DNA of 64,000 nt, taken from Metallosphaera hakonensis JCM 8857 = DSM 7519 (GTDB lineage: Archaea > Thermoproteota > Thermoprotei_A > Sulfolobales > Sulfolobaceae). The stretch covers positions 1,798,001 to 1,862,000 of the forward strand of contig NZ_CP029287.2 in NCBI RefSeq assembly GCF_003201675.2. Direction: 5' to 3'. How positions within the stretch are numbered: position 1 is the stretch's first letter; each line of letters opens with the position of its first letter. The notes under the pieces are model-generated. The model was not told the DNA's origin, ran no database searches, and saw only the letters and a program-made list of their open reading frames with translations. Positions 1 to 9,289 of this stretch are shown one piece after another. Made by a program: the position numbers and the translations under genes.

Positions 1-2
1 AC

Positions 3-365
3 CAAGTAAAATATTTACAAGAGCAAGTAAAGGACTACGACCAGGTAATAACGGATGTAGGTTCCGGGTTAAACATGAGGAGGAGGGGATTCCTCAAGTT
101 GTTGAGGATGATACTGAACAACGAGGTGTCGAAAGTAGTTATTGCATACTCAGACAGACTAGTTAGATTCGGTTTCGAGATAATAGAGGAGGTCTGCAAA
201 GCACACAACTGTGAGATAGTCGTGTTGAACAAGGAGGACGAAACACCAGAACAGGAGTTAATCGAGGACTTAATTTCCATACTGGTATCATTCAGAGGGA
301 AGCACGGTATGAGGAGTCATAAGTACGAGAAGGTGAAGAAGTGTGTCGAAGAGCTTAAGGCTTGA
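3..365 (+). CDS. tnpA: IS607-family serine recombinase, C-terminal part
   Basis: The frame is open from the left edge of the window, so the start lies outside. The visible protein reads VITDVGSGLNMRRRGF and then VVIAYSDRLVRFGFEIIEEV, the second half of the catalytic domain of small serine resolvases of IS607 elements; the catalytic serine would lie to the left. The end overlaps the tnpB start by about 23 nt, the usual tnpA-tnpB arrangement of IS607. Its job would be excision and integration of the element, acting on DNA as a tetramer (family knowledge). The visible part has no frameshift, but its partner tnpB is broken. Confidence 0.85.
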   Translation, partial: QVKYLQEQVKDYDQVITDVGSGLNMRRRGFLKLLRMILNNEVSKVVIAYSDRLVRFGFEIIEEVCKAHNCEIVVLNKEDETPEQELIEDLISILVSFRGKHGMRSHKYEKVKKCVEELKA

Positions 366-1637
366 ATCATTCCAACCAGAAGAAGAATACATTTACCTAA
401 CGTACTCCTTGAAGAACGATAAGAAGGAGGAAAGCAGAGTATTACTAGAGAACTACAAAGTCCTACTACAGAAAGCATTAGACTGGTTGTGGGAGAGGAC
501 TAAGGTCGAGAGAAAAGAAGTGAAGAAGGGCAAGAAAGTATTTACGAAGATCAAAATAACATTACCTAAGAAGAAGGAAGTGTACAAAACGTTAAGAGAC
601 GAGTTGGAGAGGATTGACGTTTTGGCTTCAAATTACGTTGATAAGGCAATAAACGACACTTACTCAATATTGAGGAGTTGGAAGAGAAGAGCTGAGAAGG
701 GGCAAGCATCGTTAAGGAAACCTAGGTTGAAGAGAGTTTATGTTAGGATAAAGTCAACACTTAGGAAGGTTGTGGATGAAGACGTTAGGATTACAATAAG
801 ACCTTACGAGTATATTACCTTCTCTTGGTCTCGTACTTGGTTTTCACGAAAAGTTAAGGGGCTAGAATTGGGCGAGCCCATAATTAAGGAGGATAAGGTG
901 TATTTACCATTTCGTTATAAGTTACCTTGGTTTAATCCCATAGATTTCCTAGCAATTGATAGCAACCTTTACACACTAGACGCTTATGATGGAGATAAGT
1001 TCGTTACATTTTCCTTGAAGGAGTTGTACAGCATAAAGTATGGTATGGAGTTGAAGAGGAGTAAAATACACGTCTTGCTTCAAAACACGGTAGGAAGGGG
1101 AAAGTATTGATGGAGAAGTATTCCCACCGTGAAGAGAACCGCGTGCTGGATTATATTCACAAGTTTGTGAATAAGTTGCTGGAGATGTATCCCACTACGA
1201 TGTTTGCTGTTGAGAAGTTGAATAAGCAAGGGATGTTTAAAGACGCTAATTATTCTCTATCTAAGAAAATCTCTAAGACTGTATGGAGATCAATTCATCG
1301 TTTGCTTAAATACAAGGCTCCTCTTTACGGTTCCTTTGTTAAGGAGGTTAATCCGCACCTCACATCTAAGTCCTGCCCCAGATGTGGATGGGTTTCCCGA
1401 AAGGTTGGTAGGACTTTTATGTGTGAGAAGTGCGGGTTAACCTTGGACAGACAACTGAATGCGTCACTTAATATCTACCTCAGGATGTGCGGGTTTCCCC
1501 ACATCCGTGAAATACCAAGGGTGTGGGTTGGGGTTATCTCGCTAAAGGGGCGGAGGGGTATGAGTGGGGCTATGCCCCGTAACTCTGGTGAAGCCCAAGG
1601 GCTGAGGATTGATATTAAATATTATGAAATCCTATGA
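343..1637 (+). pseudogene. tnpB: TnpB (RNA-guided nuclease of IS607), one frameshift
   Basis: Starts at a GTG inside the end of tnpA. The first frame (343-1110) holds the N-terminal domain and the first RuvC aspartate (FLAIDSNLYTLDAYD). The second frame continues at about 1080 (ASKHGRKGKVLMEKYSHREE) with the RuvC glutamate (FAVEKLNK), a CxxC...CxxC zinc ribbon (SCPRCGW...MCEKCG) and the last RuvC aspartate (TLDRQLNASLNIY). Reading through needs one extra base near 1078, so a single-base loss has separated RuvC-I from RuvC-II/III. All catalytic residues survive, which suggests recent inactivation. As it stands neither half could be an active nuclease. Confidence 0.85.
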
Positions 1638-1806
1638 AGCCCAAACCCCATCAAGTATGAGCACGGGTCCGTACTACGCAAGCTCTAATTCGACAAGTCG
1701 CCACCACGCTCCTCCCCGGGATGCCTGGTGAGGAAACCCTATTAAACGAAACGATCGCTGAGATCGGGGGCCCTTAGCGCTCCCTTAGATCTCTCTCCGT
1801 ATGTGT

Positions 1807-2202
1807 TTATACTAAATACGCCTTAACCCCTTCCTTTAACGCGACCTCGTACTGCCCTTTATCCGACGTTATTAACTCCAGTTTACTGGACTTCGCCAAG
1901 GCTATAAACAACGCATCGTAAATCGTTATCTTATTCCTATTCGCCACCCTAAAAGCCTCTACGAGGTAATCGTCCTGGTTCGCCATTGAAATGGCCTCAC
2001 CCTTGATCAAATCTGAAAGAATTTTAATCGCTAGGTCCTCCTTCATCTCGCCTTTGTTAACTTTCTTCCAAAAGGCGTTAGCTATTTCCTTGATCGATAA
2101 GTCCAGAGTTAACACTCCTTCTGTTATAACTTCTGCTACTCTTTCCCATCCTTTCTCTTTAGAGAAAAACTTGACCAGAGAGGAAGAATCAATGACTCTC
2201 AC
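1807..2202 (-). CDS. vapC: VapC-type PIN-domain toxin
   Basis: 131-residue PIN protein with the expected acidic residues: D5 (MRVIDSSSLVKFF), E39 (LSIKEIANAFW), D96 (TIYDALFIALA) and D114 (LITSDKGQYE). PIN toxins are magnesium-dependent ribonucleases that cut structured RNA and are held inactive by the partner antitoxin (family knowledge). The start overlaps the end of the antitoxin gene by 14 nt, so the two are translationally linked. Length and motif spacing are normal for VapC. Confidence 0.9.
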   Translation of the reverse strand: MRVIDSSSLVKFFSKEKGWERVAEVITEGVLTLDLSIKEIANAFWKKVNKGEMKEDLAIKILSDLIKGEAISMANQDDYLVEAFRVANRNKITIYDALFIALAKSSKLELITSDKGQYEVALKEGVKAYLV

Positions 2203-2413
2203 GATCCTCCCTCACCGAACTCACCGAAAATCCTTCATCACTCGGCTTAACCTCGTTAAGCTCCTCTATCCATTTCTTAACGTACTCCTTTGCCTTAACT
2301 TTAAGGTAAAGTTCCTCCAGTAACTTCCTGACCTCGGCGTCTATGTCTATCCCTTGCCTCTCTAACTCCTCCTTTATCTCCCTTTTTATCCTCACGCTAA
2401 TTACCGTAGACAT
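2189..2413 (-). CDS. vapB: VapB-type antitoxin
   Basis: 74 residues. The N-terminus (STVISVRIKREIKEELE) reads as a ribbon-helix-helix DNA-binding strand-helix, followed by helices (LLEELYLKVKAKEYVKKWIE) that would wrap the toxin. It lies directly upstream of the PIN toxin with a 14-nt overlap. The gene probably has a leaderless mRNA: a TATA-like box sits about 28 bp upstream and an imperfect palindrome lies between it and the start codon, fitting autorepression by the VapBC complex. Confidence 0.85.
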   Translation of the reverse strand: MSTVISVRIKREIKEELERQGIDIDAEVRKLLEELYLKVKAKEYVKKWIEELNEVKPSDEGFSVSSVREDRESH

Positions 2414-2417
2414 GTAT

Positions 2418-2445
2418 GTCTACGTAACGTAAACACAAATAAAGG
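2418..2445 (-). promoter_or_regulatory. vapB promoter with imperfect palindromic operator
   Basis: On the minus strand CCTTTATTT (2437-2445) is a TATA-like box about 28 bp before the vapB ATG at 2413. Between them is a 17-bp near-palindrome (2418-2434), symmetric except for three position pairs, centred on ACGTTACGT. Placement between the TATA box and the start is that of an archaeal repressor site. Confidence 0.5.
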
Positions 2446-2959
2446 TTTCCATTGGAATTCCTGATCTACCTTCTTATACTTCCCTGAGTTTTGAAGGGCG
2501 AGAGCGTACTGAGGGGCGAAAAACCGATGAAGAAGCGAACACGAAGGGAGCGAGTCTAGTCTAGGGCGTAGAATCCTGCGTCAAGTACGATAGTGTCAAT
2601 TTAACGATTTTCTCCGTTCCGAGAGCATCCTACTTCGGTCAGCTCACTGCGGTGTTCTCATACAGTCGTATCGTCATTTAATCTACCCAGGGACTTCTCT
2701 TGATCCCTTATGAAGGTTTTGATCTCCTACGTTAATAGTTCCATTAAGTTTCAGTGAGGTCTCTCCTTCGTCTCCCACGTTTGCAAGAACTTTATGGAAA
2801 TACTAACGTGAGCAACCCACGCAAAAGGGTGGATGTAGAACCTGGCCTGGGCTAAGCCTTAGTCGCTCGATCGGAGCGTCGGCACGATACGTTCCTGGAG
2901 ATCCGTTGCGAACTCGCGCGACTGAATGACCTCCTGAACTTGCTTAGGAAAAAAGCTAT
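2446..2959. other. Non-coding stretch with one palindromic repeat copy
   Basis: No convincing gene on either strand. The only recognisable item is a copy of a dispersed inverted-repeat element at about 2738-2813. The rest, including the GC-rich part around 2820-2940, gave no match to other parts of the window. Confidence 0.5.
2738..2813. repeat. Palindromic repeat element (GTTAGTATTTCCATAAAGTT family), copy 1
   Basis: Its reverse complement begins CGTTAGTATTTCCATAAAGT and ends AACTTAATGGAACTATTAA, i.e. imperfect terminal inverted repeats around a short centre containing GGGAGACGAAGGAGAGAC. The stretch 43910-43985 matches it closely along the whole length, including the centre, so it is a real dispersed element and not a chance hairpin. 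Confidence 0.7.
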
Positions 2960-4027
2960 TCATTTCCTAAAGTAATTAAAGGCCCTCTCGATCACAGGGT
3001 CCGTCAACTCGTAGTTTCCTCTACCGGTCTTCATGACGTATCCCCTACCCTCCAGTGATCTCAAGTATCTCATGAGTTCTGCATCATATATCGTCCTCTT
3101 CTTCTTCCCTTCCAGGTACCTCTTTATTTCACCCCACCTCCTGTACCCCTTCGCTATCGCCTCTAGTACTATAATGTACTCCTTGGAGAAGTGGGCCAAC
3201 TCCTCAACGGTGGTCCTTATGGCGAGCTCTAAAATATCATCCACGAATGATTCCCTGACCTCCCTAGCCTTCAAACATCTGTGCCCGAACTCGGTCAACC
3301 ATCCGACTATCCCGTCAAGCTTCTCCACCGCGTATTCTAGGATCTCGTCTGGAGGGTTCATCCCAGCTTGTTGGAAACCCTTCCTTAGGAAATCTAGGGA
3401 CTTCACTGAATCAAATTTATTCACCCTCACCTCCTCAAGGTGCCTACCGTAGAGGGGAGAGGATGGATCCTCGACCTTTAGAAAATCATACAGTAATCCT
3501 ATTTCTGAACCCGTTAGAATGAAAGTTATGTTCTTACAGTAGTCATAACAGTGGGCCAGGATGGAGAGCATCTCGTGACCCAACTTGCCCCTCAGGTTTT
3601 GGGCCTCGTCGAACGCTATAATTACCTTCCCCTCCTCGTTTATTTTGTCCAATATCTGAGTTATTGAGGCCCTCTCCTTGGGGTCCCAGGACAAGGATAC
3701 GTTAACGCCGAAGATCGAGATCCCCCTAAAGTGCTGTAAGATGGATCTTACTGATTCCTTCCTATTTAGCTGTGAAAGCACGTCTGAAAACGTTGTGTAA
3801 AGCGCCCTATAGGAGGAGAGTGGGAACCTAGAGTCTACTAAAGCGTGAGGCAGTCCAACGCTATTTAGGAAGACCTTTAGGATGGAGGTCTTACCTATCC
3901 TTCTGATACCGGTCAGGAGAACTATCGGCTCGGACACCGCTGATCTCAACGAGTTCAGCTCCTCCTCCCTGTCGTAAAGGTCCTCCCTGGTTTCCTTGGG
4001 CCTCCCGTCGAAGAAAATTACTAACAC
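2960..4027 (-). CDS. Archaeal P-loop ATPase (AAA_2-like, PF01637 type) with winged-helix C-terminus
   Basis: 355 residues. The N-terminal block KETREDLYDREEELNSL precedes Walker A GIRRIGKTS (residues 40-48); Walker B is VIIAFDEAQN (D140, E141); a sensor-like strand ITFILTGSEIG follows. The last 90 residues (EYIIVLEAIAKGYRRWGEIK...YVMKTGRGNYELTDP) look like a winged helix. This is the archaea-specific ATPase family often found near mobile DNA; no precise role is known. The GTG at 4027 is chosen because an in-frame stop lies a few codons upstream and a TATA-like box lies about 31 bp before it, implying a leaderless mRNA. Confidence 0.85.
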   Translation of the reverse strand: MLVIFFDGRPKETREDLYDREEELNSLRSAVSEPIVLLTGIRRIGKTSILKVFLNSVGLPHALVDSRFPLSSYRALYTTFSDVLSQLNRKESVRSILQHFRGISIFGVNVSLSWDPKERASITQILDKINEEGKVIIAFDEAQNLRGKLGHEMLSILAHCYDYCKNITFILTGSEIGLLYDFLKVEDPSSPLYGRHLEEVRVNKFDSVKSLDFLRKGFQQAGMNPPDEILEYAVEKLDGIVGWLTEFGHRCLKAREVRESFVDDILELAIRTTVEELAHFSKEYIIVLEAIAKGYRRWGEIKRYLEGKKKRTIYDAELMRYLRSLEGRGYVMKTGRGNYELTDPVIERAFNYFRK

Positions 4028-4063
4028 CCTGTTAGTATACTAACACCCTGTTAGTTTTAAGGT
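4020..4063 (-). promoter_or_regulatory. Tandem palindromic operator and promoter of the AAA ATPase gene
   Basis: The 17-bp sequence ACTAACACCCTGTTAGT occurs twice, at 4020-4036 and 4039-4055, exact in both copies and itself an inverted repeat (ACTAAC...GTTAGT). The two copies are joined so that GTTAGTATACTAAC forms a third, perfect palindrome at the junction. The GTG start (4025-4027) lies inside one copy and a TATA-like TTAAAA (about 4055-4061) borders the other. This placement implies a repressor, perhaps the ATPase's own winged-helix domain; that part is inference. Confidence 0.7.
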
Positions 4064-4226
4064 TTTGTGAGTTTGGATCTCCCTCTGGTCAGGATTTACG
4101 TCGGCAGAATGGGCTCGCCCTAGTGATTCCTGAAGATCATAGCAAATCCTTCCGTGTGATCGTTGTGCTGAAAGGGTATGAGTTAGTTGGATTCTCGAGG
4201 AACCCTGGCTTCGTTAAAGTAAGTGA

Positions 4227-4501
4227 TCAAGGGTTTAACTTACCCTCTCGTGCGGCGATCATCACCCTAGACAGTGAGGCATGCCGTACAGGTTGTCCTT
4301 GTTGAGCGGGCTTCCCTCCCTTGCCTAGAATATATCCTGATATTACGGTCACTCCCCCTTTCTCAGCCTTCCTTTTGATCCTCCAAGGTATCGAATTGCA
4401 CACCAGGTAGAGCTTGACCGGCTTATTCGAGACAGATTCGAACAATTTCTTCCTTATTATCAGTTGCTCTATTGAATCGTCGTCACTTAACACCAGAGAC
4501 A
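4227..4501 (-). pseudogene. Unrecognised gene fragment cut by an IS end
   Basis: The minus-strand reading contains a protein-like stretch (NKPVKLYLVCNSIPWRIKRK, then KGGVTVISGYILGKGG) with alternating strand and helix character, but the frame runs straight into an IS terminal repeat at 4502, so the beginning is missing. I cannot name the family. The last third looks like ordinary out-of-frame sequence. It is best read as a remnant of a gene truncated by IS insertion. Confidence 0.3.
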
Positions 4502-4830
4502 GGCGGCTCAGGAGTCCATTGCGATTTCAATTTATTTCTATAGAATTAGATAGTAGAAATTGATTCTACATTTTCGGTAACACTAATAGGGGACGAGCAT
4601 GAGGTAATATCATGGAACTGTCAACTGTGAACCAGGTAACCCTCTACGGGGTCCGGATTAGGGAGCTCGTGGAAGGACCTGGGAAGATATCCCTCACGCT
4701 CGTCCCCAAGATATTACCCGATGACGCGTTATTAAACAAACCGGCCCAGGAGATCGAGAGGATGGCGAGGGAGGATGAGAGGGTTAGTCCTAACCAGAGG
4801 GGTAAGGAGATCAAGAGGAAGGGTTACTCG
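4502..4830 (+). mobile_element. ISC1217-like element, 5' fragment with transposase N-terminus
   Basis: Begins with the terminal repeat GGCGGCTCAGGAGTCCATTG shared with the full copies at 33286-34534 and 39845-41093, keeps the same leader, and encodes the first ~70 residues of the same transposase from ATG 4612 (MELSTVNQVTLYG..., LTLVPKILPDDALLNKP). Two codons are already missing compared with the intact copies (REDERVSPNQRGK). It stops at about 4830, where an IS1-like terminal sequence begins, so that element inserted into it. Confidence 0.85.
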
Positions 4831-5305
4831 AGAGAGTGTCCCGAACGCAAATAATTGAATAAATCTATGTACAAGTTCGTGGAGAATTATTCAAAAGAAA
4901 AGGTAAATTAGTGAGAAATTTTGAATTTTCTTTTGACGTTAAAGTTCGCGTAATACTTATAGGGAACCGGGACGTTGTAATACCGATCGATATGAAACCG
5001 TGGATACAATACTACAACGGTCCGGTTCCCTACGAATACTTGTCATCGTGGCATAAAACTCTTGTGAAGATGAACTACATGCTGGTCACGTCGGAGGTGT
5101 TGTCGCGTCTAGATGACTTCGTGTTGAGGGCGTTGATAGTCATGGTCGTGTGGAGGTGTTCCTACAGGAACGTGCGGAGCTTCTACATGACTGACGTGGT
5201 GGTAAGGTGGTTCCTAGGGGAGTGCAAGTCCAGTTGAGATCCACAGGAGAAGGGATTTAGGGAGGTGTTCAAGGAGACCTTCAAGGAACATGTAGAGGAG
5301 TTGGA

Positions 5306-6613
5306 GGGGCTACCGGGTATAGATGTGTAAGAAAATATATAAACAATAGCTTAAAAGTCTTCATCAAAGTTCACCTGGAACCTGGAGGCGTGGAGTTGTT
5401 TGAGGTGATAGGAGTGATGCCTTATCACCGACATGGGCCTCGACTTCCAACGGGAGTTGCTCTCCTCGATGGAGACGTATAGGTAGACCTGCAGGGAGCG
5501 AAGGGAGGGGAAGTAACCTCCGAGCTCCTCCTCGAACCTAAGGTCGAGTTGAAGCTCTCCGACGTGTTGTTGGTGTATAGGTAGTGCCTGACTTCCCTGG
5601 GGAAGTTGAGGAAGGCGCAGTACCTATCAGCAGCGTCTAGAAGCCTCTTGGCGCGAGCTGGAGAGAAGGGTTCAACGAGTTGACTGAGCGAGGAGATTGC
5701 CTTCTTCCCCTCCTCTACGTTCCTCGAGGACTTGAGGTCCCTAACTCTCATGAGCTCGTCCTTCTCTTTATCAGGAAGAACCCTCATGAGGTTCCTGATC
5801 AAGTGGGTTATGCAGAGCTGATGTTGAGAGGAGGGGAAGAGAGTGGACACGACGCGATCTAGACCCGAGAAGTCGTCACTTACGATTACGTCTACTCTGC
5901 TGACTCCCCTGCTCACTAGACCTCCCAAGAAGGACTTCCAACCGTCCAGGTCCTCCCTATCCCTGACCTCGTAGTCCAGGACGGACTTGTTTCCCTCCAA
6001 GTCAACTCCTATGATGTAGACTGCCCTATCCACAATGGACTCGTTGATCCTGACCTTAACGAACTTCACGTCCACGTAGAGAGGAGGTCGTGAGGCAGTT
6101 CGCGGTTCTTGAACTCCCGAGCTTGTTGGATATCCTCTCAACGCGGTCCATCACCACTTCACTGTACGGTACACCCTTTGCGAGAACAGCCTTTACCTGA
6201 CCTGGAGTCATCCCAGAAAGGACAAGTCCCAGGAGGAACTCCTCGTAGCCCTGGTCCATCCTCTCGTACTTCTCCGGTAGGATCTTCGGCCTGAATCCAC
6301 CCTTCCTGGTCCTCGGAACCCTGAGCCTCAACACCCCGTTTCCAGTGCCCAGATACCTGAAGTACGTCCCGTTCTTCTCGTCGTCCTCAACTTCAAGATA
6401 CGCTTCCCTCTCCTCCATCATGGCCTCCTGTAGTATCATCTCCTCGATCTCCCTTAGGCTGACTCCTTCGTTGACTGCCTTCCTTATGGTCTCCCTCACT
6501 TCCTCCCTTACCTTCATGGTATTACCCTCCCTTATATTACCCCTTCCGGGGTTATTTTTACTTTTCGTCATTATTTTTCACCTTTGGCTACCACAACTAT
6601 AACTGGTAGCCCC
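5306..6613 (-). mobile_element. IS256-like element, copy 1 (1,308 bp)
   Basis: Terminal inverted repeats are GGGGCTACCGGGTATAGATG at 5306 and, read from the other end, GGGGCTACCAGTTATAGTTG at 6613. It sits inside the IS1-like transposase gene. No matching 8-9 bp target duplication is visible (left flank gagttgga, right flank agcccaat), so either the flanks have diverged or the element has recombined. Copy 2 lies at 29954-31268. Confidence 0.85.
5351..6517 (-). pseudogene. IS256-family transposase, copy 1, multiply frameshifted
   Basis: Start taken at ATG 6517 (MKVREEVRETIRKAVNEG), after a GGGAGG ribosome-binding sequence, as in copy 2. The DDE residues can be read in two frames: YIIGVDLEGNK, VIVSDDFSGLD and NNTSESFNST. 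Compared with copy 2 it has additional small deletions (near 5548, 6115 and 6138) and small insertions (near 5767 and 5805), plus the frameshift shared by both copies just before PPLYVDVKFVKV. It cannot make a complete transposase. Confidence 0.85.
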
Positions 6614-7077
6614 AGCCCAATTGAATTCAAGGCGAAGTTCGCGGTTCTAGACGAGAGCTGGACTTACGTCCACGTGAGGCTAGGTCCCAGACGACAGAAC
6701 CTCTGGATCTGGAACGCTTTGGTCGACGGAGTCCCCTTCTTCGTCACCGGTGACAGGGACTACAACACCTTCCGCTTCCTCTGTTCTCTTCCCAAGAGCG
6801 AGGTCCACTACACCGACGCCTACTCAATCTATCAAGTCCTAGATCACCACGTGGTGGGCAAGAAGTACACCCATACCGCGGAAAGCTACAACTCATTCTG
6901 TAGGTCGCACTTAGCTAGGCTAGCTAGGGACACGAAGTCAACAGGAGTAGGGCCATGGTGGACTACAGCCTGGCCCTGCTGAACGTCATGAACCCGCAAG
7001 TTTTCTCAGACGAGGAGACTTCCTTGAACCTAGCCTATTTGGGGGGAGTACAGTATATTAGAGATCATCTAATATAA

Positions 7078-7606
7078 TTTTACAAATACGTATCGAATAA
7101 GATGACTGCATGAGAACAGGGTGGCTTTTTGATTCCATCCGCGTCAGGATAAATTCTTTGTATCGACCTGACTGACCTCTTAGCCCCAGATCCTCGAAAG
7201 CGTCAGATTAAAAAATTTTGAAATGTTACATATACGTGAGAACACCTGAACTACCTTGTTCCATGCCTGGACAAATTTGCTTTGTGGACTGTTTGCAGAT
7301 TTTAATCGAGATCAATGCTGAACTTGCTTTTAAATTAGCGTTTGATCTTAAATTAAGGAATAAGCTGAGATTACCGCGTGGATCCTTTCAACTCACGTGA
7401 TAATTAGGGAGAGGGCCGCTTAGGCTTGTAGTGCTTGTTATATCAGACGCTCTGGACCACCCGACTTTACTAAAAACGTTTGTGAGGAGTGCGTTACGGA
7501 TGAAAGATGTTCAAGATCCGTTAAATAGAAGTCACTCTTGACGCTATTTTGCTTTCACTTGATTAGGCAGAAAAGTTAATTATCTACCACGGTTTGCATA
7601 CCTTTT
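7078..7606. other. Intergenic region with two short dispersed repeats
   Basis: No supported gene. Near 7095-7122 is the motif CGAATAAGATGACTGCATGA, found also near 21784, 35784 and 39685. At about 7268-7370 is a copy of a dispersed sequence that reads EINAELAFKLAFDLKLRN in one frame and recurs near 15211 and 22731. The promoter of the downstream peptide transporter occupies the last 40 bp (TATA-like AAAAGTTAATTAT at 7571-7583). Confidence 0.5.
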
Positions 7607-9283
7607 ATGATAAAACATAAGATTAGGAAAGGAATAGGAAGGACGGCAATAGCAGCCATCGTGATAGTAATCATAGTCGTGGCTGTCGTGGCCGCCATAG
7701 CTTTGACCATGAACCACGGCAAGAGCCCTACTCCCTCCACTACCAATTCCACCGTCACCACTCCATCAAACACGACCGTTATCCCCTCCACCTCCAACGC
7801 AACCTTGACCACAGGGTTCTTCGAGGACGTGACTTCCCTGAGCCCGGTGAACTGGTTCACCATATCGGACTTGGACGTCCTACAGCTAATATTCAACACA
7901 TTGGTTGAGGTGAACGCGTCCGGTCTCCCGGCACCGGGCATAGCCCAAAGTTGGACAATCACCAACGGAGGTCAGACCTACACCTTCTATCTCTATCATA
8001 ACGTTACGTGGCAGGACGGGACTCCGCTCACGGCCCAGGACGTGGCGTTCACCTTCAACTACTGGAAGAAATACCACTTCCCCTACTATGCCACGCTGGC
8101 CGCGCTCATAGAGAACGTGACCGTGATCAATAACTACACGGTCCAAGTTACCTTAGTCCACCCGGACGCGGGATTTCTCCTGGACTTGGCAGATCTGGGT
8201 ATGATAATACCCCAGCATATATGGCAGAACATAACCAACCCGTTTAATCAAACCAGCCTGGTGGGAGACGGGCCGTTCATATTCGTCTCGAGGACCCCAG
8301 GCGTTGACATAATCCTGAAGGCTAACCCCCACTACTTCATGGGAGAGCCCCACTTCAAGTACCTCGTTATAAAGATATTCAGCTCCGTGGACTCGGCACT
8401 CGCAGCCTTGGAGGCGGGGAGCGTTAATATGTTGGAGCTACCCGAGGGGACGAGCCTCTCTGCCTTCTCCTCTTATCCTTCCATACACATAGTCACGACC
8501 CCTAGCACCATGATATATTACATTACCATGAACACCCAGAAGTTCCCGTTCAACAACACCTTGGTTAGGCAAGCCATGGCGTACGCGGTGAACAAGACCG
8601 CCATCCTAGACCTAGCCTTCCTAGGGCAGGGGTCCGTGGCCAACTCTGTGATCTCCCCATCCCTATCCTACTGGTACTATCCCGGAGTGCCCAACTACAC
8701 GTACAGTCCCGCGAAGGCGGTGCAACTCCTCGAGGAGGCCGGGTTCTCCAACTCTTCTGGGAAATGGGTCAACTCCCAGGGACAAGTACTTACCTTCAAT
8801 CTCCTCATACCCAATCAAGCCCCGTGGATAGAGATGGCAACAATCATCCAACAGGAGCTTGGACAGATCGGCATCACGGTAAACGTCCAGTCAGTGGACC
8901 CCACCACTTGGGAGAACATAGTGATAGGCACTCACGACTACCAGATGTCCCTTGGGTCCTGGAGGCTGTACTTCGACCCCATGTTGTTCTTGGAACCTTC
9001 CTTCGATTCCAATGAGAGCGGGCCCAACGGACTAAACTTCGCCGTGTTTCATAACTCCACTGTGGACAGCATGATACTGGACGTCATATACTCCCCGTCT
9101 CTCTCCACGGAGAGGACGTACGTGAACACCATACAGTACGATGTAGTTCAGCAGGCTCCCTGGATTATGCTGGTCTACGGACAGGACATATGGGCCGTTC
9201 AAGGCTACACCCATTGGCAGGGAGTCCCCAGGTACGGTCTGTGGTACTACACCAACTTCCTTAGCATAACGCCCTCCAGTTGA
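7607..9283 (+). CDS. ABC transporter substrate-binding protein, dipeptide/oligopeptide type
   Basis: 558 residues. A basic N-terminus (MIKHKIRKGIGR) is followed by a hydrophobic segment at residues 12-34, then a Ser/Thr-rich linker (about 40-68), and a family-5 solute-binding domain (FEDVTSLSPVNWF, then AQSWTITNGGQTYTFYLYH and VTWQDGTPLTAQDVAFTFNYW). This is the usual design of Sulfolobales binding proteins: membrane-anchored, external, with a flexible glycosylated linker. Several N-x-S/T sequons are present. It is the first gene of a five-gene operon with two permeases and two ATPases 7 nt downstream, so it delivers the substrate, most likely peptides. The ATG at 7607 follows a TATA-like box at about -27 (leaderless). 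Confidence 0.9.
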   Translation: MIKHKIRKGIGRTAIAAIVIVIIVVAVVAAIALTMNHGKSPTPSTTNSTVTTPSNTTVIPSTSNATLTTGFFEDVTSLSPVNWFTISDLDVLQLIFNTLVEVNASGLPAPGIAQSWTITNGGQTYTFYLYHNVTWQDGTPLTAQDVAFTFNYWKKYHFPYYATLAALIENVTVINNYTVQVTLVHPDAGFLLDLADLGMIIPQHIWQNITNPFNQTSLVGDGPFIFVSRTPGVDIILKANPHYFMGEPHFKYLVIKIFSSVDSALAALEAGSVNMLELPEGTSLSAFSSYPSIHIVTTPSTMIYYITMNTQKFPFNNTLVRQAMAYAVNKTAILDLAFLGQGSVANSVISPSLSYWYYPGVPNYTYSPAKAVQLLEEAGFSNSSGKWVNSQGQVLTFNLLIPNQAPWIEMATIIQQELGQIGITVNVQSVDPTTWENIVIGTHDYQMSLGSWRLYFDPMLFLEPSFDSNESGPNGLNFAVFHNSTVDSMILDVIYSPSLSTERTYVNTIQYDVVQQAPWIMLVYGQDIWAVQGYTHWQGVPRYGLWYYTNFLSITPSS

Positions 9284-9289
9284 CCCGAG

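Larger units (their letters stand above)
1..1660 (+). mobile_element. IS607-type element (tnpA + broken tnpB), left end outside window
   Basis: Serine recombinase followed by an overlapping tnpB identifies the IS607 group. The right end is not defined by terminal repeats, as expected for this group; I place it just after the tnpB stop at about 1640-1660. The 3' end of tnpB and the following GC-rich stretch (about 1500-1660) is where TnpB guide RNAs (omega/reRNA) of this class normally lie, but I cannot fold it here. Confidence 0.7.
4831..7077 (+). mobile_element. IS1-like element A, disrupted by an IS256-like element
   Basis: The left end GAGTGTCCCGAACGCAAATA resembles the end GACTGTCCGGAATGTAAAAA of two other IS1-like fragments in the window. 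The transposase starts at ATG 4992 (MKPWIQYYNGPVPYEYL) and has an in-frame stop at about 5235. After the inserted IS256-like element (5306-6613) it continues with the catalytic half: FAVLDESWTYV, then VHYTDAYSIYQVL and HTAESYNSFCRSHLARL, the D, D and E blocks of IS1 transposases. A further frameshift at about 6945 precedes MVDYSLALLNVMN; the frame ends at 7077. The right terminal repeat was not found. It is dead. Confidence 0.75.

Noticed and set aside
4123-4305. 60-residue plus-strand frame after the AAA ATPase promoter
   Set aside because: Too short, opposite to the fragment at 4227-4501, with no motif or start signal.
7218-7400. 60-residue frame starting MKCYIYVRTPELPCS
   Set aside because: Its second half is the dispersed repeat found at 15211 and 22731, which is not kept open in the other copies; no promoter.
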